From: Luteibacter anthropi
GTDB taxonomy: Bacteria; Pseudomonadota; Gammaproteobacteria; Xanthomonadales; Rhodanobacteraceae
Length of the DNA: 64,000 nucleotides
Direction of reading: 5' to 3'
Assembly (NCBI RefSeq): GCF_011759365.1
Contig: NZ_JAARLZ010000015.1
Span: forward strand, 52,815-116,814
Shown here: in pieces, positions 43,771-52,888 of the stretch
How positions within the stretch are numbered: the first letter of the stretch is position 1
Layout: every line of letters starts with the position of its first letter
Notes under the pieces: model-generated
Database searches by the model: none
Seen by the model: the letters and a program-made list of their open reading frames with translations, nothing else
What the model was told of the DNA's origin: nothing
Made by a program: the position numbers and the translations under genes

Positions 43771-44115
43771 TCAGTCGTCGACCCAATGGCATTCGCGCTT
43801 GGTCGTGTAGGTGGCGTTCTTGTCCTGGTGGTTCTTCTGGATCTGGTTACCGGCGTAACCGCCGCCTACGGCGCCGGCCACGGTGGCCAGGGTCTTGCCC
43901 TTGCCGCCGCCGACCTGATTGCCGAGCAGGCCGCCCGCCACGGCGCCGACACCCGTACCGATCAGGCGGTTGTCGTCCTTGGAGTTGATCTGTTTGACCT
44001 GCACGTTCCGGCATACCTGGTGCTGGCTGCGGCGTGCCTGGGCCTCGACGGGCGCCGAGGCGATGGTTCCGGCGGCGAGCGTGAGCACGGCGGCTGCGAT
44101 GAGATGCGTCTTCAT
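43771..44115 (-). CDS. Glycine-zipper 2TM-domain protein
   Basis: 114 aa. Signal peptide to about residue 25 (SAPVEA-QA), two cysteines (VCRNVQ, ECHWVDD), and a glycine zipper with GTGVGAVAGGLLGNQVGGGKGK and AGAVGGGYAGNQIQ, as in SlyB/YMGG outer-membrane proteins. Without a lipobox it is probably periplasmic or outer-membrane associated. Its ATG overlaps the yihY stop (ATGA), so it is translated together with that gene. Confidence 0.88.
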   Translation of the reverse strand: MKTHLIAAAVLTLAAGTIASAPVEAQARRSQHQVCRNVQVKQINSKDDNRLIGTGVGAVAGGLLGNQVGGGKGKTLATVAGAVGGGYAGNQIQKNHQDKNATYTTKRECHWVDD

Positions 44116-45041
44116 GGCGAGTCCTCCTTTCTGTGACTGTCATAGATACCCGCAGCTTCGTGAGTAGCGGGTGGTGTCTTCGTGGACATGGCGTAGGGAC
44201 GGGGCCGGATGGGCGTGCCACGGGCCTCGGCGACGGCTTCGGTCAGCTCCGCACCCAGCAGCAGGATGAGCGCGGAGTAGTAGACCCAGACCAGCAGCAC
44301 CACCACGCCGCCGGCCGGGCCATAAGGGCCGCCGACGTTGCTGCGCTCCAGGTAGATGCCGATGGCGAACTTGCCGATGACGAAGAGCAGGGCGGTGAGG
44401 CTGGCGCCGATGATGGCGTCGCGCCATTCGATGATGGCATCGGGCAGCACCTTGTAGATCGCGCCGAAGATCACGATGAATACGGCCAGCGAGACCACCA
44501 TTTCCAGCAGGTGCCAGCCGGTGGTGCCGCCGCGCACGAAGACGGCGATAAGGGTGCTGGCGGAGAAGGAGATCACCAGCAGGAAGGCGAGGGAGAGCAG
44601 CAGGCCCAGCGCGTGCAGGCGGGCGCGCAGCCAGCCGAGGATGGCGCGGCTGGTGTTGCCGGGCCGGGGCTGGAGGTTCCAGACGCGGTTGAGGGCGCCC
44701 TGGAGCTGCGCGAACACGGCGGAGGCGCCGACCAGGGTCACGCCCAGGCCGATCAGGCCGGCCATGCTGCCGACGCTGGGTTTTTCTTTCGCGTTGGCGA
44801 TCACCAGGCGCACCGCGTCCGAGGCGCGCGGGCCGACGAGGCCGTTGAGGCTGTCGATGAGCTGGGCCTGCCATTCGGGGCGCAGCGAGGCCACCACCCA
44901 GAGCAGGAGCACCAGCAGCGGCGCGAAGGAGAGGGCCGAGTAGAAGGCCAGCGCGGCGGCGCGGGTCATCAGTTCGTCGTCGCTGAAGCCCTTCGCGGTG
45001 GTCCGGACCACCTGCAGGCCAAGTTTGATCCTTCGATCCAC
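44112..45041 (-). CDS. YihY/BrkB-family inner-membrane protein
   Basis: 309 aa, six membrane helices. RAAALAFYSALSFAPLLVLLL is the family signature in helix one, and VGGPYGPAGGVVVLLVWVYYSA lies near the end of the membrane part. Formerly called RNase BN, it is not a nuclease; BrkB was linked to serum resistance. The role is unknown. The cytoplasmic tail ends ATHEAAGIYDSHRKEDSP. It is followed by the glycine-zipper gene with a four-base overlap. Confidence 0.92.
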   Translation of the reverse strand: MDRRIKLGLQVVRTTAKGFSDDELMTRAAALAFYSALSFAPLLVLLLWVVASLRPEWQAQLIDSLNGLVGPRASDAVRLVIANAKEKPSVGSMAGLIGLGVTLVGASAVFAQLQGALNRVWNLQPRPGNTSRAILGWLRARLHALGLLLSLAFLLVISFSASTLIAVFVRGGTTGWHLLEMVVSLAVFIVIFGAIYKVLPDAIIEWRDAIIGASLTALLFVIGKFAIGIYLERSNVGGPYGPAGGVVVLLVWVYYSALILLLGAELTEAVAEARGTPIRPRPYAMSTKTPPATHEAAGIYDSHRKEDSP

Positions 45042-45100
45042 GCGTGTCCTCCGTTGGTACGGGGACAGGGTGGTGGCAAGGGTGCGAAAGAAATGTGTGT

Positions 45101-45244
45101 GCAGGAGCGCGCCTCGCGCGCGACAGCCTCAGGACGTGCTGTAAAACGGGGATGCCATGAAATGAGGCGGAGCGGCGGTTGGGCGCGGTTCTGATGGCCC
45201 CTGCGTTTCGGTTTTAACGGTCGCGCGCGAGGCGCGCTCCTACA
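45101..45244. repeat. Two REP-like units, widely spaced inverted pair
   Basis: A forward unit (45101-45124) and a reverse unit (45219-45244) with about 95 bp between them that holds nothing else. The reverse unit's CTACA supplies the stop codon of the HAD gene. Confidence 0.88.
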
Positions 45245-45944
45245 GGGTTTGCATGCTTTGGATGGCGGCGGGGATGCCGTCGGCGCCGCGGACTTCGACC
45301 ACGCGCTCGGTCATGGTGAAGCCGGTGACCACTTCGTGGGCCCAGGTGCTGTGGTAGGGCATGTAGACGCCCCAACCGCCCAGCTCCACCACGGGCGCGA
45401 TGTCGGACTTGAGCGAATTGCCCACCATGGCGAAGCGTTCGGCCGGTACGTCGAATTCGCGGAACAGGCGCGCATAAGCGGCCGGGTCCTTTTCCGAGAC
45501 GATCTCGATGCGATGGAACACGTCAGCGAGGCCGCAGCGGGCGACCTTGTTTTCCTGGTGGAAGAGGTCGCCCTTGGTGATCAGCACCACGCGGTGGGTG
45601 GCGGCCACGGCTTCCACCGCCGCGCGGATGCCCGGCAGCAGTTCGACGGGGTGGGCCAGCACGTCCTTGCCCAGGCGCACGATGCGATGGATGTCGCGGG
45701 CCTCGATGCGGCCATCGGTGAGTTCGATGGCCGATTCGATCATCGACAGCGTCATGCCCTTGGCGCCGTAACCGAACAGGGCGATGTTGCCGCGCTCCGT
45801 GGCCAGCAGGCTGTCGTGCAGGCCGTGGCTGCCCAGATCGATGTACTTGCCGAGGATCGCTTCGAACTCGTCCTGGGCACGGTCGTAGTATTCCTGACTG
45901 TGCCAGAGGGTATCGTCGCCGTCGAAGCCGATGAGTTCGATCAT
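45240..45944 (-). CDS. HAD-superfamily hydrolase
   Basis: 234 aa from the ATG at 45944. Motif I GFDGDDTLW (Asp8, Asp10) is the nucleophile pair, motif II is the VLITKGD strand, and motif III/IV is VGNSLKSDI. A helical cap lies between. YjjG/phosphoglycolate-like soluble phosphatases share this layout; the substrate is unknown. The stop TAG is the TGTAG of a REP unit, so the last residues SMQTL may reflect repeat insertion. Confidence 0.9.
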   Translation of the reverse strand: MIELIGFDGDDTLWHSQEYYDRAQDEFEAILGKYIDLGSHGLHDSLLATERGNIALFGYGAKGMTLSMIESAIELTDGRIEARDIHRIVRLGKDVLAHPVELLPGIRAAVEAVAATHRVVLITKGDLFHQENKVARCGLADVFHRIEIVSEKDPAAYARLFREFDVPAERFAMVGNSLKSDIAPVVELGGWGVYMPYHSTWAHEVVTGFTMTERVVEVRGADGIPAAIQSMQTL

Positions 45945-45985
45945 GGGTAGGTATCCGTGTTGCCGCAACGGCGTAGCATAGCGCC

Positions 45986-46177
45986 ATGTACGAATTCACT
46001 GATATTGCCTGCCCCTACTGTGGCGAGACCATCGAGGTGGCCGTGGACACCTCGGCCGGCAGCCAGACCTATATCGAGGACTGCCAGGTGTGCTGCCGCC
46101 CCATCGTGATGCGGCTGGTGGTCGATGAAGGGGACGAGGGCTTTCAGCTCTCCGCCTCGGCCGAGAACGAAGCCTAG
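45986..46177 (+). CDS. CPXCG-motif small zinc-ribbon protein
   Basis: 63 aa. ACPYCGETI and CQVCCRPI form a four-cysteine zinc ribbon, and the acidic tail is typical of the CPXCG-motif family found across Gammaproteobacteria. Unknown function. It is divergent from the HAD gene with 41 bp between starts. Confidence 0.9.
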   Translation: MYEFTDIACPYCGETIEVAVDTSAGSQTYIEDCQVCCRPIVMRLVVDEGDEGFQLSASAENEA

Positions 46178-46199
46178 GCCTGGCCGCTGCTGTCTACTG

Positions 46200-46281
46200 G
46201 AAGGGTGGGAGCTGACCGTGTCCGGCGATAGCCATTCGGTATGCGAGCACCCATCGCGGATACGATCCGCTCCCACCCTTC
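46200..46281. repeat. Inverted repeat of a third palindrome type
   Basis: GAAGGGTGGGAGC (46200-46212) and its exact complement GCTCCCACCCTTC (46269-46281). It is unlike the common REP family and occurs once in this window, between the CPXCG gene and the porin terminator. Confidence 0.75.
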
Positions 46282-46292
46282 GGTAGGGGCAC

Positions 46293-46322
46293 AAAAAAGG
46301 CCCGGGCAGTGCCCGGGCCTTT
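46293..46322 (-). terminator. Intrinsic terminator of the inositol operon / oprB
   Basis: Read leftward: AAAGGCCCGGGC, loop ACT, GCCCGGGCCTTT, within a run of six T. It begins right after the oprB stop. Confidence 0.93.
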
Positions 46323-46325
46323 GGA

Positions 46326-47639
46326 TCAGAACGCTACGCTGGTCTTCAGGCCCAGCACGAACGCGTTGTCGCGCTTGTTGCTGCCACCCGGGTCCTGGAT
46401 GTACTGCAGGTTGGGGCGCAGCGCGATCGACGGGATCGGCGACCAGCTGTAGAAGACTTCCGTGACCTTCTCGTAGCCGCTCTGCACGATCTGCGCCTGG
46501 CCGGGGTTGGCGGCGTTGAACAGGCGCTGGCGCTTGGCGTATTCGCCGTTGGCGTGCGATCCGCCGAAGGCCACGCCCACGAAGTCGTTCGGGCGATCGA
46601 AGATGCCCTTGTACTCCATGCCCAGCGCGATCTGGTTGTTGGTCTGCGAGGTCGCGTGGTCGGCCGAGGTGATGTTCAGGAACACCGTGGCGCCCTTGCC
46701 ACCGGCTTCGCCCGTGACCTGCTGCTGGAAGGTGATCCACGCGCCCTGGCGCGAGTCATGCTGCAGCGGCTTGCCATCGGTGAGGGCGATGGGCTGGTGG
46801 TTCACGTCGTAGAACAGGTCGTTGCCCTTGGACGTGTTGTACCAGACGCCGACGCGGTAGGAACCCGGCAGGCCGTTGACCATGGGCTTCCAGCCGAACT
46901 CCAGCGGGATCAGCGCGCCGGTGGTGCCGCCGGGGTTGTTGAGCTTCCAGCCGTTGCGGCGGGCCCACTGGTCGTTCACGTAGTTCGGATTGACCTGGTA
47001 GGCGGCGATCTGCACCCAGGTTTCCTTCGTGGTATCCAGCTTCAGGATGGTGGCCCACTGGCTGGTGGGCCAGTTGACCCAGTAGTCGCCCACGATGTTG
47101 CCGGGCTGGGCGCCGCAGAAGGTCAGGTTCTGGAAGTCGCACGAGAACGAGCCGATGTTCTCGCCGACCGGCAGGCGGCCGAAGGTCCAGGTCAGGCGGT
47201 CGTTGAAGAACTTCTGTTCCAGCGAGAACATCGTCAGGTGCCAGGTCTGGCCGCGGCCATAGACTTCCTGGATGAGCTGGTTGTTGCCGATGTTGGCGTC
47301 CGCGCCGATGTTGCGGCCGTTACGGTCGGTGATGATCAGCTTGAAGGTGCCGCCCCGCCAGCCCCAGAGCTTGTCGAGGTCGAAGGTGCCGCCGAACTTC
47401 CACTGGTCGGTGTAGCGGGTGATGTGCTTGTCGCCACCGGAGAAGTTATGCGCCGCCTCGAAGCCGTAGCCAAAGTCGAAGGTGATGCCCTTCTCGGCGA
47501 GCCGGGTGCGCTCGCCACCCCAGTCGCCGAACAGGTACTTGCTGTTGGCAAGGTCGTCTGCATGGGCCGCAGTTGCGGCGAACCCCAGGCAGGCGACCAC
47601 GATTCCGGCAAGTGGCCGTATTTTGAGATTAATGCGCAT
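46326..47639 (-). CDS. oprB: Carbohydrate-selective porin, OprB family
   Basis: 437 aa. Signal peptide residues 1-27 (AATAAHA-DD). LFGDWGGERTRLAEKGITF is the OprB opening signature, beta-strands follow throughout, and the last residue is Phe (TSVAF), the outer-membrane insertion signal. It lets sugars or polyols cross the outer membrane. As the last gene of the leftward inositol cluster it is the probable inositol entry route. 119 bp with a hairpin separates it from mmsA, so it may be under extra control. An AAGG box precedes the ATG. Confidence 0.92.
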   Translation of the reverse strand: MRINLKIRPLAGIVVACLGFAATAAHADDLANSKYLFGDWGGERTRLAEKGITFDFGYGFEAAHNFSGGDKHITRYTDQWKFGGTFDLDKLWGWRGGTFKLIITDRNGRNIGADANIGNNQLIQEVYGRGQTWHLTMFSLEQKFFNDRLTWTFGRLPVGENIGSFSCDFQNLTFCGAQPGNIVGDYWVNWPTSQWATILKLDTTKETWVQIAAYQVNPNYVNDQWARRNGWKLNNPGGTTGALIPLEFGWKPMVNGLPGSYRVGVWYNTSKGNDLFYDVNHQPIALTDGKPLQHDSRQGAWITFQQQVTGEAGGKGATVFLNITSADHATSQTNNQIALGMEYKGIFDRPNDFVGVAFGGSHANGEYAKRQRLFNAANPGQAQIVQSGYEKVTEVFYSWSPIPSIALRPNLQYIQDPGGSNKRDNAFVLGLKTSVAF

Positions 47640-47699
47640 GTACCCTTCTCCCTGAAATGAAAAATTACGCTTTTTCGTGATTGGGTTTTGATTATTTAA

Positions 47700-47732
47700 G
47701 TTGCAACGCACAATGCTCCCCGTGCGTTCAAC
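47700..47732 (-). promoter_or_regulatory. Stem-loop between mmsA and oprB
   Basis: GTTGCAACGCAC (47700-47711) pairs with GTGCGTTCAAC (47722-47732), leaving one bulged C and a 10-nt loop. An AT-rich stretch follows on the leftward transcript. It may be an attenuator or processing site that sets porin level relative to the enzymes. Confidence 0.5.
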
Positions 47733-47758
47733 CGGCGCATTCTAAGGGTTTTGTCGTA

Positions 47759-49282
47759 CTAATGTGTGGGCATCGCGAATTCAGCGCCAGCGCTTTCATC
47801 GTGGTTCAGCCAACGCTGTGTAATGGCTTTCTGTTTTGTGTAAAAGCGCACAGATTCAGGACCATGAGCGTGATGATCGCCCATGAGGCTCTTTTTCCAT
47901 CCACCGAAACTGTGAAATGCCATCGGCACGGGAATGGGCACATTGATGCCGATCATGCCCACCTGGACGCGATGTCCGAATTCGCGTGCGATTTGTCCAT
48001 CGCGCGTGAAGATCGCAGTGCCATTACCATATTCATGTTCATTGACCAGAGCTAGCGCGCCGGCAAAATCCGGCACGCGGACTACGCACAATACAGGGCC
48101 AAATATCTCCTCTTTGTATATGCGCATTTCCGGTGTCACCCGGTCGAACAGGGTGCCGCCCACGAAGAAGCCCTGCTCGCAGCCCGCCACTTGGTAGCCG
48201 CGGCCATCCACCACCAGTTCGGCGCCCGAGGTCACGCCATCGTCGATGTAGCCGGTGATGCGGTCGCGATGCACGCCGGTGACGACCGGGCCCATCTCGA
48301 TGCTTTCGTCCAGGCCCTGGCCGATGCGCAGGGCTTCGACGCGGGGTTTCAGCTTCGCCACGAGGGCGTCGGCGGTGGCCTGGCCGACCGCCACCGCCAC
48401 CGAGATCGCCATGCAGCGTTCACCGGCCGCGCCGTAGCCGGCGCCCATCAGCGCGTCGGCCACCTTGTCGAGGTCGGCGTCCGGCATGATCACCATGTGG
48501 TTCTTGGCGCCGCCCAGTGCCTGCACGCGCTTGCCCTTCGCGGTGCCGCGCGCATAGATGTACTCGGCGATGGGCGTGGAGCCCACGAAGCTGACGGCGC
48601 GCACCAGCTCATGGTCGAGCAGCGCGTCCACGGCGGTCTTGTCGCCGTTGACCACGTTGAACACGCCATCGGGCAGGCCGGCTTCCTTGAGCAGCAGGGC
48701 CAGTTCGATGGCCAGCGAGGGATCGCGCTCGGACGGCTTCAGCACGAAGCTGTTGCCGCAGGCGATGGCCATGGGGAACATCCACATGGGCACCATGGCG
48801 GGGAAGTTGAACGGGGTGATGCCCGCGCACACACCGAGCGCCTGGCGCATCGTCCAGGCGTCGATGCCGTTGGAGATCTGCTCGGTGTACTCACCCTTGA
48901 GCAGTTCGGGGATGCCGCAGGCGTACTCGACTACTTCCAGGCCGCGTACCAGCTCGCCCTTGGCATCGGAAAGCACCTTGCCGTGCTCGGCGACGATGAT
49001 CCGGGCCAGGCGATCCATGTCGCGTTCGATCAGTTCCTTGAAGCGGAACATGACGCGGGCACGGCGAAGCGCCGGGGTCTGCGACCAGGCGGGGAAGGCC
49101 GCATGCGCGGCGCGCACGGCCGCATCGATATCGGCGACCGAGGCAAGATCCACTTCGGCCGCCACATGACCATGGGCCGGGTTGTAGACGGGGGAGGTGC
49201 CGATGGGCGAGCCGGCGAAGGGCTTGCCGGCCACGAAATGACTGACGCGTGGCAGGGAGGGGGAGGAGGGCTGTGCGGACAT
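47759..49282 (-). CDS. mmsA: Methylmalonate/malonate semialdehyde dehydrogenase (CoA-acylating)
   Basis: 507 aa. ALDH fold with [21 protein letters not shown], the [15 protein letters not shown]-binding block and nucleophile Cys in [12 protein letters not shown], all typical of MmsA/IolA. It turns malonate semialdehyde into acetyl-CoA and CO2, the last step of inositol breakdown, and also serves valine catabolism. About the last 125 codons (47759-48130) use clearly more AT-ending codons than the rest, so the gene may be a recombinant. GGAG lies nine bases before the ATG at 49282. Confidence 0.95.
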   Translation of the reverse strand: MSAQPSSPSLPRVSHFVAGKPFAGSPIGTSPVYNPAHGHVAAEVDLASVADIDAAVRAAHAAFPAWSQTPALRRARVMFRFKELIERDMDRLARIIVAEHGKVLSDAKGELVRGLEVVEYACGIPELLKGEYTEQISNGIDAWTMRQALGVCAGITPFNFPAMVPMWMFPMAIACGNSFVLKPSERDPSLAIELALLLKEAGLPDGVFNVVNGDKTAVDALLDHELVRAVSFVGSTPIAEYIYARGTAKGKRVQALGGAKNHMVIMPDADLDKVADALMGAGYGAAGERCMAISVAVAVGQATADALVAKLKPRVEALRIGQGLDESIEMGPVVTGVHRDRITGYIDDGVTSGAELVVDGRGYQVAGCEQGFFVGGTLFDRVTPEMRIYKEEIFGPVLCVVRVPDFAGALALVNEHEYGNGTAIFTRDGQIAREFGHRVQVGMIGINVPIPVPMAFHSFGGWKKSLMGDHHAHGPESVRFYTKQKAITQRWLNHDESAGAEFAMPTH

Positions 49283-49305
49283 GTTCGGTTGCTCCGATCG
49301 CGCGC

Positions 49306-50103
49306 TCAGCGCGCGATCATCCATTCGTGGGCGGGGTCATTGCGGAAATGCCATTCGCGACGGGGACCGGCCATCACGTTGAGGTAGTAGCCGCGATAGC
49401 CATGCGGCATCACCACGGGGTGATAGCCGCGCGGCACCATCACGACGTCGTGGTCGCCCACGGCCATGGACTCGTCGATGTCGCGCGAGTCGGTATAGAC
49501 GCGCTGGAAGGCGAAGCCCTGCGGCGGATCGATGCGGTGGTAGTAGGTTTCCTCCAGCACGCTTTCTTCCGGTAGCGCGTCGGTATCGTGCTTGTGCGGC
49601 GGATAGCTGGACGAATGGCCGGCAGGGGTGAGCACTTCCACCACCAGCAGGGATTCGGCGGGTTCCGTTTCAGGGAGGATGTCGCAGACGTAGCGCGTGT
49701 TCGCGCCGGTGCCGCGCACCGAGCGCTTCATGGAAGCCGGCTCGATCAGGCGGGCGTGCAGCTTGCCCGTGGCCGGCGCGCTGGCGATGGCCAGTTCCGC
49801 ATCGGTGGAGGCGCGGATGAAGTACACGGAGCCGGGCGGTGCGTAGATGGCCGTCGGCGACTGGTCATCGAATACGCTGGCGCGGCCGCCGAGGCCCTTG
49901 AAGTCGCGACCGTCGACGGAGATGTCCACGGTGCCGGTGAGCACCACGAGGCAGCCTTCGCGATCCGTCGGCAGGTTCACGGTGGTGAAACCGCCGGCCT
50001 GGACGCGACGTGCCTCGAAGCCCACATGTTTCCAGTGCGCGGACTCAGGCGTGACGGTGACGATGCTCTCGCCGCGCGGTGAGGCTTTGACGAGCAGGCT
50101 CAT
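49306..50103 (-). CDS. iolB: 5-deoxy-glucuronate isomerase IolB
   Basis: 265 aa, bicupin. [25 protein letters not shown] and the metal-binding [11 protein letters not shown] and [21 protein letters not shown] blocks match IolB. It isomerises 5-deoxy-glucuronate to 2-deoxy-5-keto-gluconate, pathway step four. Its ATG overlaps the iolE stop by four bases. Confidence 0.96.
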   Translation of the reverse strand: MSLLVKASPRGESIVTVTPESAHWKHVGFEARRVQAGGFTTVNLPTDREGCLVVLTGTVDISVDGRDFKGLGGRASVFDDQSPTAIYAPPGSVYFIRASTDAELAIASAPATGKLHARLIEPASMKRSVRGTGANTRYVCDILPETEPAESLLVVEVLTPAGHSSSYPPHKHDTDALPEESVLEETYYHRIDPPQGFAFQRVYTDSRDIDESMAVGDHDVVMVPRGYHPVVMPHGYRGYYLNVMAGPRREWHFRNDPAHEWMIAR

Positions 50104-51008
50104 GCGACCTCCCGGACCGCCTCGCGGTCGAGCAGCGAACGCAGGGTGCGGTAACCCTTCTCGGCGAATTCGTAGCTGGGTGCCACGGCAGGGTCCTGTT
50201 CGGCCTCCACCACCAGCCAGCCCTGGTAACCATGCGACTTCAGCCGGTCGATGATGCCCGCAAAATCGATGATGCCGTCGCCGGGTACGGTGAAGGCACC
50301 ATTGAGCACGGATTCCAGGAAGGTCCAGTGACGGTTGCGCGCCAGGCGGACGACGCCGGGGCGCACATCCTTGCAATGCACGTGGCAGATGCGCTGGATA
50401 TGGCGATCGAGCACGGTCAGCGGATCGCCCCCGCCGAAATAGGTATGACCGCTGTCGAACAGCAGGCCCACTTCCTCGCCGGTGTTCGCCATGAGCTGGT
50501 CGACATCGTCCGGGGATTCCACATACGCACCCATGTGATGGTGATACGCGAGGCGTACACCGTGCGACAGGGTGAACTTCGCGAACTCGGTGAGGCGTTC
50601 GCCGTAGCTCTTCCACTCGTCGGCCGTGCGGAAGCGCGGACGCTTGTACAGCGGTACCGCCTCACCCTGGATGGCGTTGGCCACTTCGCCGTAGACCATC
50701 ACCTTGCAGCCGTTTTCCGCGAGCAGGCGCAAATGGCCGCCGACCGCTTCGCATTCCTCTTTCGCGCTGCGCGCGGCGACACGGCCGGAATACCAGCCGG
50801 ACACCACGTCGAGGCCATAACCGGCCATCAGCTCGCGCAGTTCGATGGGATCTTTCGGGAATTTGTTGCCCAGCTCGAAGCCTTCGTAGCCGATGGCCTT
50901 GCCTTCGCTCAATGCCGTGGACAGCGGAGTCTCGCCGCCGAGCGACGGCAGGTCGTCGTTGCTCCACGAGATGGGGTTGATGCCGATGCGGATGGGATCG
51001 TTCTTCAT
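50100..51008 (-). CDS. iolE: 2-keto-myo-inositol (inosose) dehydratase IolE
   Basis: 302 aa, xylose-isomerase-like TIM barrel. GINPISWSNDDLP is the IolE opening; LAYHHHMGAYVES, LLFDSGHTYFGGGDP and CHVHCKDV carry the metal-binding His/Asp/Glu residues. It removes water from scyllo-inosose to give the diketone (3D-3,5/4-trihydroxycyclohexane-1,2-dione). It overlaps both neighbours by four bases. Confidence 0.96.
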   Translation of the reverse strand: MKNDPIRIGINPISWSNDDLPSLGGETPLSTALSEGKAIGYEGFELGNKFPKDPIELRELMAGYGLDVVSGWYSGRVAARSAKEECEAVGGHLRLLAENGCKVMVYGEVANAIQGEAVPLYKRPRFRTADEWKSYGERLTEFAKFTLSHGVRLAYHHHMGAYVESPDDVDQLMANTGEEVGLLFDSGHTYFGGGDPLTVLDRHIQRICHVHCKDVRPGVVRLARNRHWTFLESVLNGAFTVPGDGIIDFAGIIDRLKSHGYQGWLVVEAEQDPAVAPSYEFAEKGYRTLRSLLDREAVREVA

Positions 51009-52888
51009 GCTGACGTGTTCCTGGCCTTGCGGCCCACGGTGGCGGATTCGTAGCCGTTGCGCGCGTCGCGTACGGCGTCCCGCGTGGAGACTTCCGGCAC
51101 GGCCACTTCCCACCAGGCGCCGCCATCGGCGGTGGTGCGGGTGTGATCGGTGTCGATGCTGATGAGATAGGTGCGGTCGGCCGCGCGTGCGCGTTCCATG
51201 GCCGATTCAAGGCCCGCGATGTCGGCCACGTGTTCGGCGATGGCGCCCATGGCACGGGCATGCGCGGCGAAGTCGATGCGCGGCGCGCCGTGGCGACCCT
51301 GTACGCAGTCGTCGAACATGTTGTTGAACGGCGCGCTGCCGGTGGCCTGCTGCAGGCGGTTGATGCAGCCGTAGCCGCGGTTGTCGAGCACCACGATGAT
51401 CAGCTTGGCGTCGAGCATGACCGAGGTGGCGATCTCCGAGTTCATCATGAGGTAGCTGCCGTCGCCCACCATCACGATCACCTCGCGATCGGGCGCCGCC
51501 ATCTTCACGCCGAGGCCGCCGGCAATCTCGTAGCCCATGCACGAGTAGCCGTATTCCATGTGGTAACCGCCGGCCGTTTCGGTGCGCCAGAGTTTTTCCA
51601 GCTCGGCGGGCAGCGTGCCTGCGGCGCAGACCACGATGTCGCTCTGTGCGGAGAGCGCGGACGAGCGCTGCACGGCACCGATCACTTCGCCGTCGTAGGG
51701 CAGGCGTCCCGCCGGTGCCTTGCGCTCGCCGGTGATGCGGGTGACGGTGTCCACCCATTCGCGTGCTGCGTCACGTGCGCGGGTGGTCCAGGCTTCCGGG
51801 GCGGCCCAGTCGTCGAGGCCGAAGCTGAGGTCGTCGAGCGCAATGGCGGCATCGCCGATCACTTCCACGCCATCGCCCTTGAGCGAGTCGAAGGCATTGA
51901 CGTTGATCGAGAGGATGGGCACATGGCGGAAGAGCGCGTTTGAGCCGGTCGTGAAGTCCTGCAGGCGCGTGCCCACGGCAATCACGAGGTCGGCATCGCG
52001 CAGCAAGGTGTTGGCGGCGGTGGAACCGGTGACACCGGCAGGCCCCAGCTGCAAGGGATGATTCCACGGCATGGCGCCCTTGCCGGCCTGCGTTTCGCAG
52101 ACAGGCACGCCGTGCTTGTCCGCGAAGGCCATCAGCTCGGGTGTGGCCTTGGCATACAGGCTGCCGCCACCAGCGATGATGACGGGCCGCTGCGATACTT
52201 CGATGGCGTCGAGGGCCGCCATCAGCTCGTCGTCGGTGGGAATCGGCGCACGGAAGACGATTTCGCGTGGTTCGAAGAACGACACGGGGAAATCGTAGGC
52301 TTCGGTCTGCACGTCCTGCGGCAAGGCCAGTGTGACCGGACCGCAGGCGGCCGGATCGGTCAGTGCGCGGATGGCGCGGGGCAGCGCGGTGAGCAGTTGT
52401 TCAGGGCGAACGATGCGATCGAAATAGCGCGAGACGGGGCGCAGGCAGTCGTTGACGGATACCGTGCCGTCGGAGAAATCCTCCAGCTGTTGCAGCACGG
52501 GGTCGGGTGCGCGCGAGACGAAGATATCGCCCGGCAGCAGCAACACCGGCAGGCGGTTGACGTGGGCGAGCGCGGCGGCGGTGACGAGGTTGGTGGCACC
52601 GGGGCCGATGGAGGTGGTAACCGCCATCATGCGACGGCGCATGTTCGTCTTGGCATAGGCGATGGCAGCGTGTGCCATCGCCTGTTCGTTGTGCGCTCGG
52701 AAGGTGGGCAGTTCGTCGCGGGCGGCGTGCAGGGCCTCGCCCAGTCCGGCCACGTTGCCGTGGCCGAAAATGGCGAAGACACCGCCGAACAGTGGCGCAC
52801 TGGTTTCCTCGTCCACGTCGCGACAACGCAGCGCGGCGAGGTAGCGCACCAGCGCCTGGGCACAGGTGAGGCGGACGGTGGCACTCAT
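51005..52888 (-). CDS. iolD: 3D-(3,5/4)-trihydroxycyclohexane-1,2-dione hydrolase IolD
   Basis: 627 aa, thiamine-diphosphate enzyme. The N-terminal Pyr domain has the activating Glu68 in RAHNEQAMAH, a central Rossmann-like domain follows, and the PP domain has VGDGSYLMMNSEIATSV with the GDG-to-N metal motif. It opens the cyclohexane ring to 5-deoxy-glucuronate. It overlaps iolE and iolC by four bases each. Confidence 0.96.
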   Translation of the reverse strand: MSATVRLTCAQALVRYLAALRCRDVDEETSAPLFGGVFAIFGHGNVAGLGEALHAARDELPTFRAHNEQAMAHAAIAYAKTNMRRRMMAVTTSIGPGATNLVTAAALAHVNRLPVLLLPGDIFVSRAPDPVLQQLEDFSDGTVSVNDCLRPVSRYFDRIVRPEQLLTALPRAIRALTDPAACGPVTLALPQDVQTEAYDFPVSFFEPREIVFRAPIPTDDELMAALDAIEVSQRPVIIAGGGSLYAKATPELMAFADKHGVPVCETQAGKGAMPWNHPLQLGPAGVTGSTAANTLLRDADLVIAVGTRLQDFTTGSNALFRHVPILSINVNAFDSLKGDGVEVIGDAAIALDDLSFGLDDWAAPEAWTTRARDAAREWVDTVTRITGERKAPAGRLPYDGEVIGAVQRSSALSAQSDIVVCAAGTLPAELEKLWRTETAGGYHMEYGYSCMGYEIAGGLGVKMAAPDREVIVMVGDGSYLMMNSEIATSVMLDAKLIIVVLDNRGYGCINRLQQATGSAPFNNMFDDCVQGRHGAPRIDFAAHARAMGAIAEHVADIAGLESAMERARAADRTYLISIDTDHTRTTADGGAWWEVAVPEVSTRDAVRDARNGYESATVGRKARNTSA

